A stretch of DNA of 56,460 nt from CAZKWY01 sp964556655 (GTDB taxonomy: Bacteria; Patescibacteriota; Minisyncoccia; Portnoybacterales; UBA2143). The position numbers were made by a program, and so were the translations under genes. The stretch lies in NCBI GenBank assembly GCA_964556655.1, contig CAZKWY010000002.1, positions 1-56,460 on the forward strand, written 5' to 3'. This document shows, piece after piece, positions 25,105 through 33,502 of this stretch. Every line of letters starts with the position of its first letter. Within the stretch, counting starts at the first letter, position 1. The notes under the pieces were generated by a model. It had not been told where the DNA came from. It was given only the letters and a program-made list of their open reading frames with translations, and did no database searches.

Positions 25105-26217
25105 TTATTTTTGATGTTTAGAGATATTAGCCAAGATACCCGAGGCAGTTAGCGCTACCGCCAAAGCTGTTCCTCCATAACTGATAAAAGGCAAAGGCAT
25201 GCCTGTTAAAGGAATTATACCAGAAATAGCAGCAATGTTAATAAAGGCTTGGAAAAAAATCCATCCAGTGATGCCTCCGGCCAAAAGATATCCAAAACGA
25301 TCTTGCGTTCGCCAAGCAGTCATCAGCCCGCGCCAGGCAAAGAAAACAAAAAGAGCCACTAAAATTCCTGCGCCAAGAAACCCCATTTCTTCTGCCACAA
25401 TAGCAAAAATAGAATCGCCAATTATCTCTGGTAGATATTTCCATTTTTGGACGCTATGACCAATTCCTAGACCGAAAAGACCGCCTGAGCCAATAGCCAA
25501 AAGAGCCTGATTGATTTGGTAGCCAATCCCTTGAGGGTCCATTTCTGGATGGAGAAAAACATTCAAGCGGTTCATTTGATAATGATTGGTCTTGATCCAA
25601 AAGAAAGAGCCAATTAATCCTAAAAAGCCTGCTATCCATAAATAAAGCATTTTTATCCCAGCCATAAAATAAATTAACCCCACAATCAAAAAAGTGATGA
25701 TGAGCGCGCTCATGTTCGGCTGGCAGACAAGCATTATTACGATGACGGCTAGAACAACTAAAAAAGGACCTAGGCTTTCCTTAACTGCTTTTTGTTCATC
25801 GCTTTTTCTGGAAAGAAGGCCAGCCAAATAAATAACTAAGGCAAGTTTTAAAAATTCAAAGGGTTGGAAAGAGAAAGAATCGACAATAATCCACCTTTTA
25901 GCTCCACTATGGCCATAGCCTAAGCCAGGGACAAAGACCAAAAAAAGCAGGATAAGAGCTAAAACTATCAGGGGGAAGGATATTTTTTTTAAACGGCGGT
26001 AGCTTATCTTATAAGCAATAAAAAATCCGATTAGCCCCAAAGGGAGAGCGTAAACAAGCTGGTGCTTTAAAAAGTAGTAGTTTTCTTGAAAGAGATCTTG
26101 CGAGACAACCACAGAAGCGCTAGCCAAAACTATCAGGCCAAAAGCAGTAAGAGAAAAAACAACTGCCATCAAGGCATAGTCGGGCCGATGTGACTTTTGG
26201 GAGCTTCTTTTATCCAT
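25105..26217 (-). CDS. ftsW: SEDS-family peptidoglycan glycosyltransferase FtsW
   Basis: A 370-residue SEDS protein with about ten membrane segments. It polymerises lipid II glycans during division with a partner penicillin-binding protein. Family marks include FQPFEFLKLALVIYLAGL, YGHSGAKRWI, the extracellular loop block QINQALLAIGSGGLFGLGIG, DSIFAIVAEEMGFLGAG, and the C-terminal TGMPLPFISYGGTALA. I start it at the ATG at 26217, 8 bp after mraY, because a longer frame to 26295 would only add 26 non-family residues inside mraY. FtsW is chosen over RodA from its place between mraY and murG. Confidence 0.92.
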   Translation of the reverse strand: MDKRSSQKSHRPDYALMAVVFSLTAFGLIVLASASVVVSQDLFQENYYFLKHQLVYALPLGLIGFFIAYKISYRRLKKISFPLIVLALILLFLVFVPGLGYGHSGAKRWIIVDSFSFQPFEFLKLALVIYLAGLLSRKSDEQKAVKESLGPFLVVLAVIVIMLVCQPNMSALIITFLIVGLIYFMAGIKMLYLWIAGFLGLIGSFFWIKTNHYQMNRLNVFLHPEMDPQGIGYQINQALLAIGSGGLFGLGIGHSVQKWKYLPEIIGDSIFAIVAEEMGFLGAGILVALFVFFAWRGLMTAWRTQDRFGYLLAGGITGWIFFQAFINIAAISGIIPLTGMPLPFISYGGTALAVALTASGILANISKHQK

Positions 26218-26225
26218 AAAAAATT

Positions 26226-27281
26226 CTATCTCATAATCTGCTCGATAAAAGCAATAATTAAGCCGATGATAGCCGCTACTCCACCAATAATCCAAAAACG
26301 CATTGTAATGGTTGTTTCAGGCCATCCCTTTGCTTCAAAGTGATGATGGATAGGAGCAGAGATGAAAATCTTTTTTTTACGGATTTTTTTTGATGCTACT
26401 TGTAAAATTACGGAAGCTGATTCTAGAACAAGAATAAAGCCGATCAAAGGCAAGAGGAGAAAGGCGTTGGTCAGCATGGCAATAATGCCCAGCGTAATGC
26501 CTAGAGACATAGCGCCAGTATCCCCCATAAAAAAACGTGCCGGATAAATATTAAACCATAAGAAAGCCAAAAGTGCTCCGATAATTACTCCGCAAAAAAC
26601 AGCTAGATCCATTTTCCCTTGAGAAAAAGCAATTACTCCGTAAGAGGCAAAAGAGATTAGAAGCACTCCTCCTACCAGACCATCCAGACCGTCGGTCTCG
26701 TTAACCGAAAAAGAAGTAGCCACTAAAATAAAAACAAAGAGAGGAATATACCAAATGCCGATATTAAAGTCTCCTATAAAAGGAAGATGAATTAAATCCC
26801 AGTCAAGCTTGTAAAAAAACCACCATGCTCCGAAACCCGCGATAGCGGCATAGATCCAAAGGCGATGCCTTACTTTTAGGCCTCCTCCTTTGGGACCAAT
26901 TTTGAAAATACCCATAAGGTCATCGCCTAGTCCAACTAGCGCAGAGGCGACCAAGGCGCCTAAGGGGAGAAGTGTTTCTCCGCGACTTAGAAAATTGATG
27001 TTTTCTAAAAAAGGATGATTTATTAGCTGGCTCAAGAGCCATAAGAGAAGGGTAATGATAAGAACGGTTGCCCAGATAAGAATACCGCCCATAGTAGGAG
27101 TCCCCTCTTTTTTGCTGTGAAGCTGGTTAAAAACAGGCGCTCCCTCGGCTCTAATTTGTTTTCCTAGGCGATATTTCTCTAAAAATTTTATTAGTAAAGG
27201 CGTTAAAGAAAGGGCAAAAAGAAATGAAATAGCGGACAAACCCAGGATGCGGGCAATATGAAAAATATTTAGCATAAGCAA
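26226..27281 (-). CDS. mraY: Phospho-N-acetylmuramoyl-pentapeptide transferase
   Basis: A 351-residue polytopic enzyme that makes lipid I from UDP-MurNAc-pentapeptide and undecaprenyl phosphate. Conserved sequences are KKEGTPTMGGILI, the Asp motif LGDDLMGI, NETDGLDGLVGG, the catalytic FMGDTGAMSLG and APIHHHFEAKGWPETTITMRFWI. All acidic residues expected in the active site are there. It has about ten membrane segments. It starts 14 bp after dacA and is followed by ftsW, so the promoter upstream of dacA probably drives the whole run. Confidence 0.96.
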   Translation of the reverse strand: MLMLNIFHIARILGLSAISFLFALSLTPLLIKFLEKYRLGKQIRAEGAPVFNQLHSKKEGTPTMGGILIWATVLIITLLLWLLSQLINHPFLENINFLSRGETLLPLGALVASALVGLGDDLMGIFKIGPKGGGLKVRHRLWIYAAIAGFGAWWFFYKLDWDLIHLPFIGDFNIGIWYIPLFVFILVATSFSVNETDGLDGLVGGVLLISFASYGVIAFSQGKMDLAVFCGVIIGALLAFLWFNIYPARFFMGDTGAMSLGITLGIIAMLTNAFLLLPLIGFILVLESASVILQVASKKIRKKKIFISAPIHHHFEAKGWPETTITMRFWIIGGVAAIIGLIIAFIEQIMR

Positions 27282-27295
27282 TAATAATTATTTCT

Positions 27296-28228
27296 TTAAG
27301 GCCATTGGTAGGCCTGTTGAGCCCATTGAATAAGTTTTTCTGTCTCTAAAAACCTTTGTTCGCTTCCTAGGACAACTGTAATAAAATAATGGCCTGACTT
27401 TTGCCTAACTACGAGCATAAGGCATCCTCCAGCTTCCTGAATATAGCCGGTCTTTCCTCCTAGCACGTTGGTTAATTTATTTAAAAGCTTGTCGGTATTG
27501 ATCCAGTGATGATGGACTTTTTCGTCTTCGGAAAAAAAATCAATCTCGGTAGTTTTAAAAATACGCCAAATAAGAGGAAAACGAAAGCTATACTGGGCCA
27601 ATTCGGCTATTTCATTGGCCGTTGAAATATTATCAGGTTGATATCCGCTAGGATCGGCGAAACTAGTGCTAGCCAAGCCGATTTCTTTGGCTTTTTGGTT
27701 CATTAAATTGACAAAATCGACTGACTGGTTTTTTTCTATGTGTTCTGCTAAGACAAAAGCGGCATCATTGCTCGATTCCATCAAAAGAGCGTATAAAAGT
27801 TTTTTTACAGAAAGCTTTTCTTCTTTTTTTAGCCCTCCCCTTTCCCCATATCCTTTTTCTAATGCTTTTTCAGAAACGACAATCTCTTCATTAATAGAAG
27901 CATTTTCTAGCGTAACAATCGCTGTCATTATTTTAGTAAGGCTTGCAATAGGCAAAACCTGATAGGCGTTTTTTTGGTAAAGAATTTGTTTCTTTTCTTG
28001 ATCAAAAATAAAAGCAGACTTAGCTCCTAGCGCCGGATCTCCTATTTCCCAATTACGAATGGGCAAAAAATTAGGATTAGTGCGCAAAGCAGCTGAAGGA
28101 AGAGTGTAATTTTGCTCTTGCCAACTAGTCCATATTTCTTCTTTAAAATTACCTTTGTCTGAATTGCTTAAAAGAGAAACAAAAGGGTTTGAGAAAACAA
28201 AAATCATTATCAAGAGTTTGATAAGCAT
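27296..28228 (-). CDS. dacA: D-alanyl-D-alanine carboxypeptidase (peptidase S11)
   Basis: A 310-residue low-molecular-weight penicillin-binding protein. The three active-site motifs are clear: Ser96-x-x-Lys99 (IASLTKIM), Ser152-x-Asn154 (MESSNDAAF) and Lys259-Thr-Gly (GGKTGYIQ). The N-terminus is hydrophobic (residues 2-21), acting as a signal or anchor. The C-terminal PBP5-type domain and membrane-binding helix are absent, so the protein stops right after the transpeptidase-like domain. It trims the terminal D-Ala of stem peptides. As first gene before mraY-ftsW-murG it is an atypical but logical neighbour. The symbol is by family; orthology within DacA/DacB/DacF is unresolved. Confidence 0.9.
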   Translation of the reverse strand: MLIKLLIMIFVFSNPFVSLLSNSDKGNFKEEIWTSWQEQNYTLPSAALRTNPNFLPIRNWEIGDPALGAKSAFIFDQEKKQILYQKNAYQVLPIASLTKIMTAIVTLENASINEEIVVSEKALEKGYGERGGLKKEEKLSVKKLLYALLMESSNDAAFVLAEHIEKNQSVDFVNLMNQKAKEIGLASTSFADPSGYQPDNISTANEIAELAQYSFRFPLIWRIFKTTEIDFFSEDEKVHHHWINTDKLLNKLTNVLGGKTGYIQEAGGCLMLVVRQKSGHYFITVVLGSEQRFLETEKLIQWAQQAYQWP

Positions 28229-28252
28229 GCTTTTCTAGCTAATTTATATGCT

Positions 28253-28281
28253 ATTCTACCATTTTCCCTCACAATAATCAA
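28253..28281 (-). promoter_or_regulatory. Promoter of the dacA-mraY-ftsW-murG-gltX run
   Basis: TTGATT (28276-28281), 17 bp, TAGAAT (28253-28258), with about 20 nt of leader to the dacA ATG at 28228. Confidence 0.55.
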
Positions 28282-28292
28282 TCAACACCCCC

Positions 28293-28317
28293 AGGACTGT
28301 CCTTCAAGGACAGTCCT
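28293..28317. repeat. AGGACWGTCCT palindromic repeat, copy pair 1
   Basis: AGGACTGTCCTT (28293-28304) and its exact complement AAGGACAGTCCT (28306-28317) around a single base. Each arm is itself a near-palindrome. GCGAAGG follows. The same unit recurs at 28336, 37063 and 37798. Confidence 0.85.
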
Positions 28318-28330
28318 GCGAAGGAGTGTC

Positions 28331-28360
28331 AAAAAAGGACTGTCCTTTAAGGACAGTCCT
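28331..28360 (-). terminator. tRNA terminator built from the AGGACWGTCCT repeat (copy pair 2)
   Basis: On the minus strand AGGACTGTCCTT and AAGGACAGTCCT (28336-28360) form a 12-bp stem. Six T residues follow directly (28331-28336), 8-9 nt after the tRNA 3' end. The repeat thus serves as the terminator of the tRNA gene. Confidence 0.75.
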
Positions 28361-28367
28361 GTGAAGG

Positions 28368-28441
28368 TGGTAGGGGTAGAGGGAATCGAACCCCCATCAA
28401 TAGGTTAAAAGCCTACTGCTCTACCATTGAGCTATACCCCC
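28368..28441 (-). tRNA. tRNA-Lys (anticodon TTT), CCA encoded
   Basis: A cloverleaf reads on the minus strand from 28441. The acceptor strands are GGGGGTA and TACCCCT, with a G-U first pair. The D arm is GCTC/GAGC, the anticodon stem GTAGG/CCTAT has loop CTTTTAA (anticodon TTT), the variable loop has 4 nt, and the T stem GGGGG/CCCTC has loop TTCGATT. A discriminator A and an encoded CCA follow (CCA at 28370-28368). It decodes AAA and AAG, needed often in this lysine-rich proteome. It has its own promoter and a repeat-derived terminator. Confidence 0.95.
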
Positions 28442-28454
28442 GTTATGCTTTAAC

Positions 28455-28483
28455 AGATTAATGCTTTTTTTCTAATTTATCAA
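28455..28483 (-). promoter_or_regulatory. Promoter of tRNA-Lys
   Basis: TTGATA (28478-28483), 17 bp, TAATCT (28455-28460), about 13 nt before the tRNA 5' end. Confidence 0.6.
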
Positions 28484-28496
28484 CCTTTTTAGCTTT

Positions 28497-29042
28497 TTAA
28501 TCGTCGCTTTTCTTTTTACGCCTCATTAACACAAGAACCAGAATAGGAAAAGTAGTCCAAATAAAGCTTGCCCCAGAACCAATGAAAATCTTCTTTACTA
28601 ATCCGTCTAATTCATTAATGTTTTCTGGCGAGAGAAAAGAGAGCATAGCCATGGCTAGAAAACCAACTTGGACAATACTCAAAAGAAACAATTGCCACCA
28701 AGCAGCCCCTCCTCTTTTCTTTATCCTCAAAGTAGAGCTTAGAATAGACCTGGGAATAAGGAAATAAAAGATCAGAATGATGCCGGAAAAGACCAATATC
28801 TTAAGCGAGGAAGAAGGTTCTTGACCGATGCCTAGCCATTTGAGTTGGGCCAATCTTTCCCATGGCAAAACTCGGACGATAAGAAGGGAAAAATAACTAC
28901 TCAATAAAAGAACGACCATGCGGTTACGTCCCAGAAAAAGCCCGTAAGCCAGGACAGCTAGAAGAAGAATTAGGCCGATAAAGATATCCCATCCAGAAGC
29001 CATCCCTAATTGAAAATTAGTTAAAAAAGCTCGAATAGCCAT
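28497..29042 (-). CDS. Hypothetical membrane protein, about five segments
   Basis: A 181-residue hydrophobic protein of unknown function. It begins with an amphipathic stretch and then SGWDIFIGLILLLAVLAYGL, a CvpA-like look at the first membrane segments (WD...GLILL..AYG...GR). The match is too weak to name it. About five membrane segments are predicted and the tail is RRKKKSDD. It is 13 bp downstream of dnaJ, so probably in its transcript. Similar proteins are, to my knowledge, frequent and uncharacterised in Parcubacteria. Confidence 0.55.
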   Translation of the reverse strand: MAIRAFLTNFQLGMASGWDIFIGLILLLAVLAYGLFLGRNRMVVLLLSSYFSLLIVRVLPWERLAQLKWLGIGQEPSSSLKILVFSGIILIFYFLIPRSILSSTLRIKKRGGAAWWQLFLLSIVQVGFLAMAMLSFLSPENINELDGLVKKIFIGSGASFIWTTFPILVLVLMRRKKKSDD

Positions 29043-29055
29043 AAGTTTTATGCTT

Positions 29056-30138
29056 TTAATCTAATTGTTTTATAATTCTTTTTTGTTCTCTAGAAAGATG
29101 CTTAGGAACTTCCACTTGTATTTTAATAATGAGATCGCCCTTCCCCCGGCCATAAAGCTTAGGCATGCCTTTGCCTTTTAATCTAATTTGCTCTCCTGGC
29201 TGAATACCAGCAGGAATTTTTACTAGAACAGGTTTTTCTAAAGTCGCTATTTTTATTTTATCACCTAAAGCGGCCTGTGAAAAGTTAACCGTCAGATTTT
29301 TTATCAAATTCTCTCCTTGCCTTCGAATCTCTTTATGAGGTAAAACGTGAATATTGACAAAGAAATCTCCCGCCGGGCTACCATGCGCTCCTGCTTCTCC
29401 TTGCCCTGCCAATCTTAGGGTTTGACCGTCTTCAATGCCAGCTGGTACTTTGATTTTTATCTTCTTTTCTTGTTTGATTCTTCCTTGGCCAAAACATTGA
29501 TCGCATTTTTTCTCTGGAATTTCTCCTCTGCCATGGCATTCAGAGCAAGGAGCTTGCTGAATAAAGACTCCGAAAAGACCGCTGGCTCTTCTTTGGCTAT
29601 AGCCTGTCCCTTGGCAATGAGGACATTTTTTCATAGAGAATCCTCCTTTGCCCTGACAAGCAGAACAAGTTTCTAATTTTCTCAAACTAATCTCCTTTTC
29701 TAGCCCATTAAAAGCATCTGCTAGGTTGATCTCTAAATCTACTACAATATCATCGCCATAAACAGTCTTTTCTCTTTTTCTTCCTCTGCTAAAGCCAAAA
29801 ATTTCTTCAAAAATCTTATCAAAGCCTAGATCTTCAAAGCCCCTTTGTCCGCCAAAGGCATCGTAAAAATGGCTGAAATCTTGCCGGGAAAACCCCTGCT
29901 GACCAAAGTCTGATTCTTCAAAAGCCTGACCATAGCGGTCATACTGTTCCCGCTTTTCTTTATTAGAAAGCACTCGGTAAGCTTGGCTAATCTCTTTAAA
30001 TCTAGTTTCGTATTCGTTTTTTTTATCTTCTGGGGCGCGATCAGGATGATATTTCAAAGCCATTTTGCGATAGGCTTTTTTTATCTCTTCTTCAGAAGAA
30101 TTTTTGTTTACCCCCAAAATTTCATAATAGTCCTTCAT
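29056..30138 (-). CDS. dnaJ: Chaperone protein DnaJ
   Basis: Type I DnaJ of 360 residues. The J domain carries the HPD motif (KYHPDRAPED, about 31-40) that stimulates DnaK ATPase. A Gly/Phe-rich region follows (GQQGFSRQDFSHFYDAFGG). The zinc domain has four CxxCxGxG units: CSACQGKG, CPHCQGTG, CSECHGRG and CDQCFGQG. The two C-terminal substrate-binding domains and a short dimerisation end complete it. It is not in the dnaK operon, which lies 12 kb away (42317-45285). It is followed by a small membrane protein gene and preceded by another, with 60 bp upstream. Confidence 0.96.
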   Translation of the reverse strand: MKDYYEILGVNKNSSEEEIKKAYRKMALKYHPDRAPEDKKNEYETRFKEISQAYRVLSNKEKREQYDRYGQAFEESDFGQQGFSRQDFSHFYDAFGGQRGFEDLGFDKIFEEIFGFSRGRKREKTVYGDDIVVDLEINLADAFNGLEKEISLRKLETCSACQGKGGFSMKKCPHCQGTGYSQRRASGLFGVFIQQAPCSECHGRGEIPEKKCDQCFGQGRIKQEKKIKIKVPAGIEDGQTLRLAGQGEAGAHGSPAGDFFVNIHVLPHKEIRRQGENLIKNLTVNFSQAALGDKIKIATLEKPVLVKIPAGIQPGEQIRLKGKGMPKLYGRGKGDLIIKIQVEVPKHLSREQKRIIKQLD

Positions 30139-30198
30139 AATAAAAAAAATTAAAACCTTGGAAAAGCAAGACGCTGTAATGAAAATCTTTTAATAAGT

Positions 30199-31029
30199 TT
30201 AAATCTTTATAACCTCTTTGGCAACGCTTTCCTCTTTAATCTCGATAGCACCTATTATTTTCAAAATTTTAAAAATAGCCAAACTGACAAAAATGGTCAA
30301 CCAAATAAAAAGCACGCCAATCGCCTTTAGAGCAAAGAAAACTCCCAAAGCTACTCCCAAAGAAAGGAAATCGCTATAGCTTTGGCTAAACCTATTAATG
30401 CGCTGGTTAACTGCCTGATAAAGATCCTCTTTTATTTCTCCTCCTTTTTTCATAATTCCGCTTTCATTAGCGTCGGCAGATTTGTAAAATCCCATGTTAA
30501 GAGCTTCTTCGGCAAATTGGCCCTCCAAAGATTCGATGAAAGGACCTATTGCTTTTTCAAATAGAGGACGCGGAATTTTTATCTCGCTTTTTCCCTGAAT
30601 AGCCAGAGGAGAAAAATAATAAGCCATGGTGATAATTAATGCTAGGGCGGTAATGGTCAGCGGCAGCCCGCGCTTAATAATTTTAGAAGGTTGGATTTTA
30701 ATTCTTGCTTGCTTTTCGTTAACAGCCTGATAAGAAGCAAAAGCCATTATCAAAAAGGCAATAGCCAGCACCAGAAGATATTGCCATCGCCATCCAAAGG
30801 CAAAAAAGAAAGTAATTAACATAAAAAACAAGGCTACTGCTAAAACTCTTTTCACTTCTGTTAAGATCCAAGAAAAAGACAAAAAAACGGCAATGGCTAA
30901 AAATCCTAAAAGAGGCCACTGCCACAGACCATCGCCGTATAAGAAATTTTTTAAACCGATCCAAGTAAAAGCAGAGATTAAAGTCACTGCTCCAACAACG
31001 ATTGATTGAGTAACCCTGTTAATACGCAT
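30199..31029 (-). CDS. Hypothetical polytopic membrane protein
   Basis: Unrecognised protein of 276 residues. Five hydrophobic segments fill the first 155 residues. A soluble region follows (about 156-220) containing IPRPLFEKAIGPFIESLEGQ and AVNQRINRFSQSYSDFL, then two more segments and an acidic/basic tail. A perfect TATAAT lies 8 nt before the ATG, so the mRNA is probably leaderless and the gene has its own promoter although it follows a glycosyltransferase gene by 21 bp. No catalytic motif is visible. Transport or envelope roles are possible but not supported. Confidence 0.55.
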   Translation of the reverse strand: MRINRVTQSIVVGAVTLISAFTWIGLKNFLYGDGLWQWPLLGFLAIAVFLSFSWILTEVKRVLAVALFFMLITFFFAFGWRWQYLLVLAIAFLIMAFASYQAVNEKQARIKIQPSKIIKRGLPLTITALALIITMAYYFSPLAIQGKSEIKIPRPLFEKAIGPFIESLEGQFAEEALNMGFYKSADANESGIMKKGGEIKEDLYQAVNQRINRFSQSYSDFLSLGVALGVFFALKAIGVLFIWLTIFVSLAIFKILKIIGAIEIKEESVAKEVIKI

Positions 31030-31037
31030 TTTCTATA

Positions 31038-31066
31038 ATTATAAGGCAAGTCAAGCGTATTTTAAA
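31038..31066 (-). promoter_or_regulatory. Leaderless-type promoter for the 31029 gene
   Basis: TTTAAA (31061-31066), 17 bp, TATAAT (31038-31043), then 8 nt to the ATG at 31029-31027. The -35 box lies inside the 3' end of the upstream glycosyltransferase gene. Confidence 0.6.
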
Positions 31067-32151
31067 GTAATTCTTTCCACAATCTTATCCCAGCTGTAAT
31101 TGCGAATGCAATATTGCTTTATTTCCCGAGACCTTTTATCAAGCATGATTTGGTTTTTCAACAAAAGATCTAGTTTTTCTTTAAGGTCTTGGACGCTTTT
31201 GTTCTTAAAGAAAAAAGGCAGATCCATAAGCATTTTTTGATGGACAATAATATCTGACAGAAGCAGTGTTCTGCCAAAGCTAGCTGCTTCCAAAACGCCT
31301 AAAGGAAGGCCTTCTTCTTCAGAGGGGTGAACAAAAATAGCCGCGTTGCTGTAAAGCTCATTAAGAACTTGCCCTTTTCTAAGGCCTAAAAAGATAATCC
31401 TAGAATCATTGCGCGCTAAATTTTTTAAATAAGCTTCATAGTCTTCGGTGTGAAAAGAAGGGCCAACGATAACTAGCTTTTTATCCGTCTCTATTTTTTT
31501 GAAAGCATTAATCAAATAGTGAATCCCCTTATGGCGCACCAGTCGAGTCACCGCCAAGATATAATTATTTTTTTTAAGTTCCCATTTTTTGATAAGATGG
31601 GCAGAAAAATGTTTTTCACGATTAACTCCGTTAGGAATAAAAACCGCTTTTTTATTATACCTTCTTTTTACATATTTTTGAATTTCAGGAGAAACAGCGA
31701 TAATCTCATCTGCTAAACGACAACCAATTTTTTCTCCCAGCAATAAGGAAAAGCGCGCCGCCCGCCCCCATTTTTTATGATAATAATCGCGACAATGAAA
31801 AGTAAAGATAATTTTAGCGCTGGGAATAAAAATTTTAGCCAAAAAAATACATATAGCTGGACCAATGCCATGATAGTGAATGATATGAGGCCTTAAGAAA
31901 AAAATAGCATGACAAGTAGATAAAAAAGTATGGCTGATAGCGTCAATATGTTTAGTTTTTATTGAAGGCAAGTGAACAATATTTACCTTCTTGTATTTCT
32001 TAATCTTTTTGGAGGTATAATAACTTCTCGCATAAACATAAACATGGCAGGTTTTTTCTTTCGCCAAACGCTTTGAGATTTCCTCCACATGTCTTTCTAC
32101 TCCGCCAAAAAGAGTAGGAATGCCTTTTTGTCCAATCATAGCTATTTTCAT
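31051..32151 (-). CDS. Glycosyltransferase family 4
   Basis: A GT-B transferase of 366 residues. The N-terminal KIAMIGQKGIPTLFGGVERHVEE is the typical acceptor-side start of GT4 enzymes with the Gly-rich loop. The C-terminal nucleotide-sugar domain shows AVTRLVRHKGIHYLINAF, VIVGPSFHTEDYE and the ExxxxxE-type block HPSEEEGLPLGVLEAASFG. It would add a sugar to a lipid- or protein-linked glycan in the cytoplasm; the specificity is unknown. It is 4 bp downstream of a DUF4012 gene and shares an operon with another GT4 and a radical SAM gene. Confidence 0.9.
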   Translation of the reverse strand: MKIAMIGQKGIPTLFGGVERHVEEISKRLAKEKTCHVYVYARSYYTSKKIKKYKKVNIVHLPSIKTKHIDAISHTFLSTCHAIFFLRPHIIHYHGIGPAICIFLAKIFIPSAKIIFTFHCRDYYHKKWGRAARFSLLLGEKIGCRLADEIIAVSPEIQKYVKRRYNKKAVFIPNGVNREKHFSAHLIKKWELKKNNYILAVTRLVRHKGIHYLINAFKKIETDKKLVIVGPSFHTEDYEAYLKNLARNDSRIIFLGLRKGQVLNELYSNAAIFVHPSEEEGLPLGVLEAASFGRTLLLSDIIVHQKMLMDLPFFFKNKSVQDLKEKLDLLLKNQIMLDKRSREIKQYCIRNYSWDKIVERITLKYA

Positions 32152-32155
32152 ATTT

Positions 32156-33502
32156 CTATAAACTAAAAGACTCCAGCCAGTCAGCTTCTATTCGTTGTTC
32201 TTTAATTTTTTCTTGGCCGTTCTCTTTAATGATTACCTTTAAAGGAAATTTTCCCATTCCGCTTTGTTTTTGGACAAGAAGCTGGTTAATTTCTTCTTTT
32301 CCAAATCCTTCGGGAAGCAAATATTTTATTTCAATAACTTCTTTCTGTCCTGTAGAAATTACTATCCATGAGCCAAAAACTGTTTTGTTAAGATCTTTAG
32401 TTATATCTATTTTGCTCTCTGAGTCATCCGCAGACAAAAGCTTGCTTCCTAAAGGAGCATAAACTTTTAAATAAGCGCGATAGTCTCCGCTGAACCAATT
32501 TTTATTTTCTCCTTGATGATGGTAGCCAAGAATGATCTTTGCTTCAGGCCTAGCTTTGTCTAGATCTATTAAATATTCTGCTTCTCTTTTGATGAAATAA
32601 TTGCTTTTTTTGCCGCCCAAATTCGCTTCTACAATCATTAAATAATTATCGCTCCAATTCTCGTCTATTTTTCCTGCCCAGTCCATTTCTTTTATTCTTT
32701 CCTGTAGTTCTTCATCAGGAAAGAAAAGCATAAGATTTTTTTTCTCCAGATGGCTTAAAAGAAAGGACCTAAATTTTTCTTCTTTCCATAAACCGCTTTC
32801 TTCAATATGGCTGACGGCCTTTTTGACAAGGGCCTTAAAAATACTCTTTCTTTCTCCGTCCTCAATTCCTCTAGCCACATATCCTTTTTCTACTTCATAT
32901 TCAAGCTGATATAAGACATCCCCTGCCTTAAACTCTTTATTGTAATCTGCCAGAAACAATGGACCGGTTATTTCCAGCAAGCCTGGCAAAAGGGCGGCAT
33001 TTACGCCGATAATGCCATCGAATCTTTCTTTGCCTCCTTGTAAATGATAAAAATACTCTGCCTTTTGGGCGGAAGTTGGAAAATCAGGAGACCAGTTGCT
33101 ATCTCTCATTTGCCAATTAGTAATGTTTAAATAATCTCTAAGAGGCAGGGGCGGCATTGTTTGAACCTTGCCAAAGCCATCAAAAATATTGGTGTCGTGA
33201 ATGCCTAGAGCAGTAATTTGTCCGTTCTTGACTTTAGCAATGCCAAAATTTCCTAAATAGCCGCCACTAGGACGAAGCTCTAAATTGTTTTGAAACAAAA
33301 TTAAGTATGTTTTTTCTTCATCAAAACCGCTCACCCGATAAAGAGATTTCAGCCAGACAAGCTGATCTATCCCGGTCAGATGAGAAAGACCGTTTTGGAA
33401 ATTGCCAGCCAGCCAGCCATTAGCAACAAAGAAAAATCCGCCTACCAACGCTAGCAGAAGACAAAAAACAATTAATATTTTATTGGCCCAAGACTCTTTC
33501 AT
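32156..33502 (-). CDS. DUF4012-family exported protein (LCP-neighbour type)
   Basis: A 448-residue protein with an N-terminal membrane segment (about 8-30). The DUF4012 hallmarks follow: TYLILFQNNLELRPSGGYLG, MRDSNWSPDFPTSAQKAEYF and FDGIIGVNAALLPGLLEI. The family is common next to glycosyltransferases in actinobacteria, firmicutes and candidate-phyla bacteria, has no proven activity, and may share the LCP-like fold around the ELRPxGG region. The C-terminal half is a variable, charged beta-rich part. Its 5' end overlaps the upstream GT4 stop by 23 bp, so expression is coupled. A role in surface glycan export or attachment is inferred from context only. Confidence 0.88.
   Translation of the reverse strand: MKESWANKILIVFCLLLALVGGFFFVANGWLAGNFQNGLSHLTGIDQLVWLKSLYRVSGFDEEKTYLILFQNNLELRPSGGYLGNFGIAKVKNGQITALGIHDTNIFDGFGKVQTMPPLPLRDYLNITNWQMRDSNWSPDFPTSAQKAEYFYHLQGGKERFDGIIGVNAALLPGLLEITGPLFLADYNKEFKAGDVLYQLEYEVEKGYVARGIEDGERKSIFKALVKKAVSHIEESGLWKEEKFRSFLLSHLEKKNLMLFFPDEELQERIKEMDWAGKIDENWSDNYLMIVEANLGGKKSNYFIKREAEYLIDLDKARPEAKIILGYHHQGENKNWFSGDYRAYLKVYAPLGSKLLSADDSESKIDITKDLNKTVFGSWIVISTGQKEVIEIKYLLPEGFGKEEINQLLVQKQSGMGKFPLKVIIKENGQEKIKEQRIEADWLESFSL

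Noticed and set aside
25105..26295. FtsW starting at 26295
   Set aside because: The extra 26 residues would lie within mraY, show no family similarity, and the ATG at 26217 begins the normal cytoplasmic tail.
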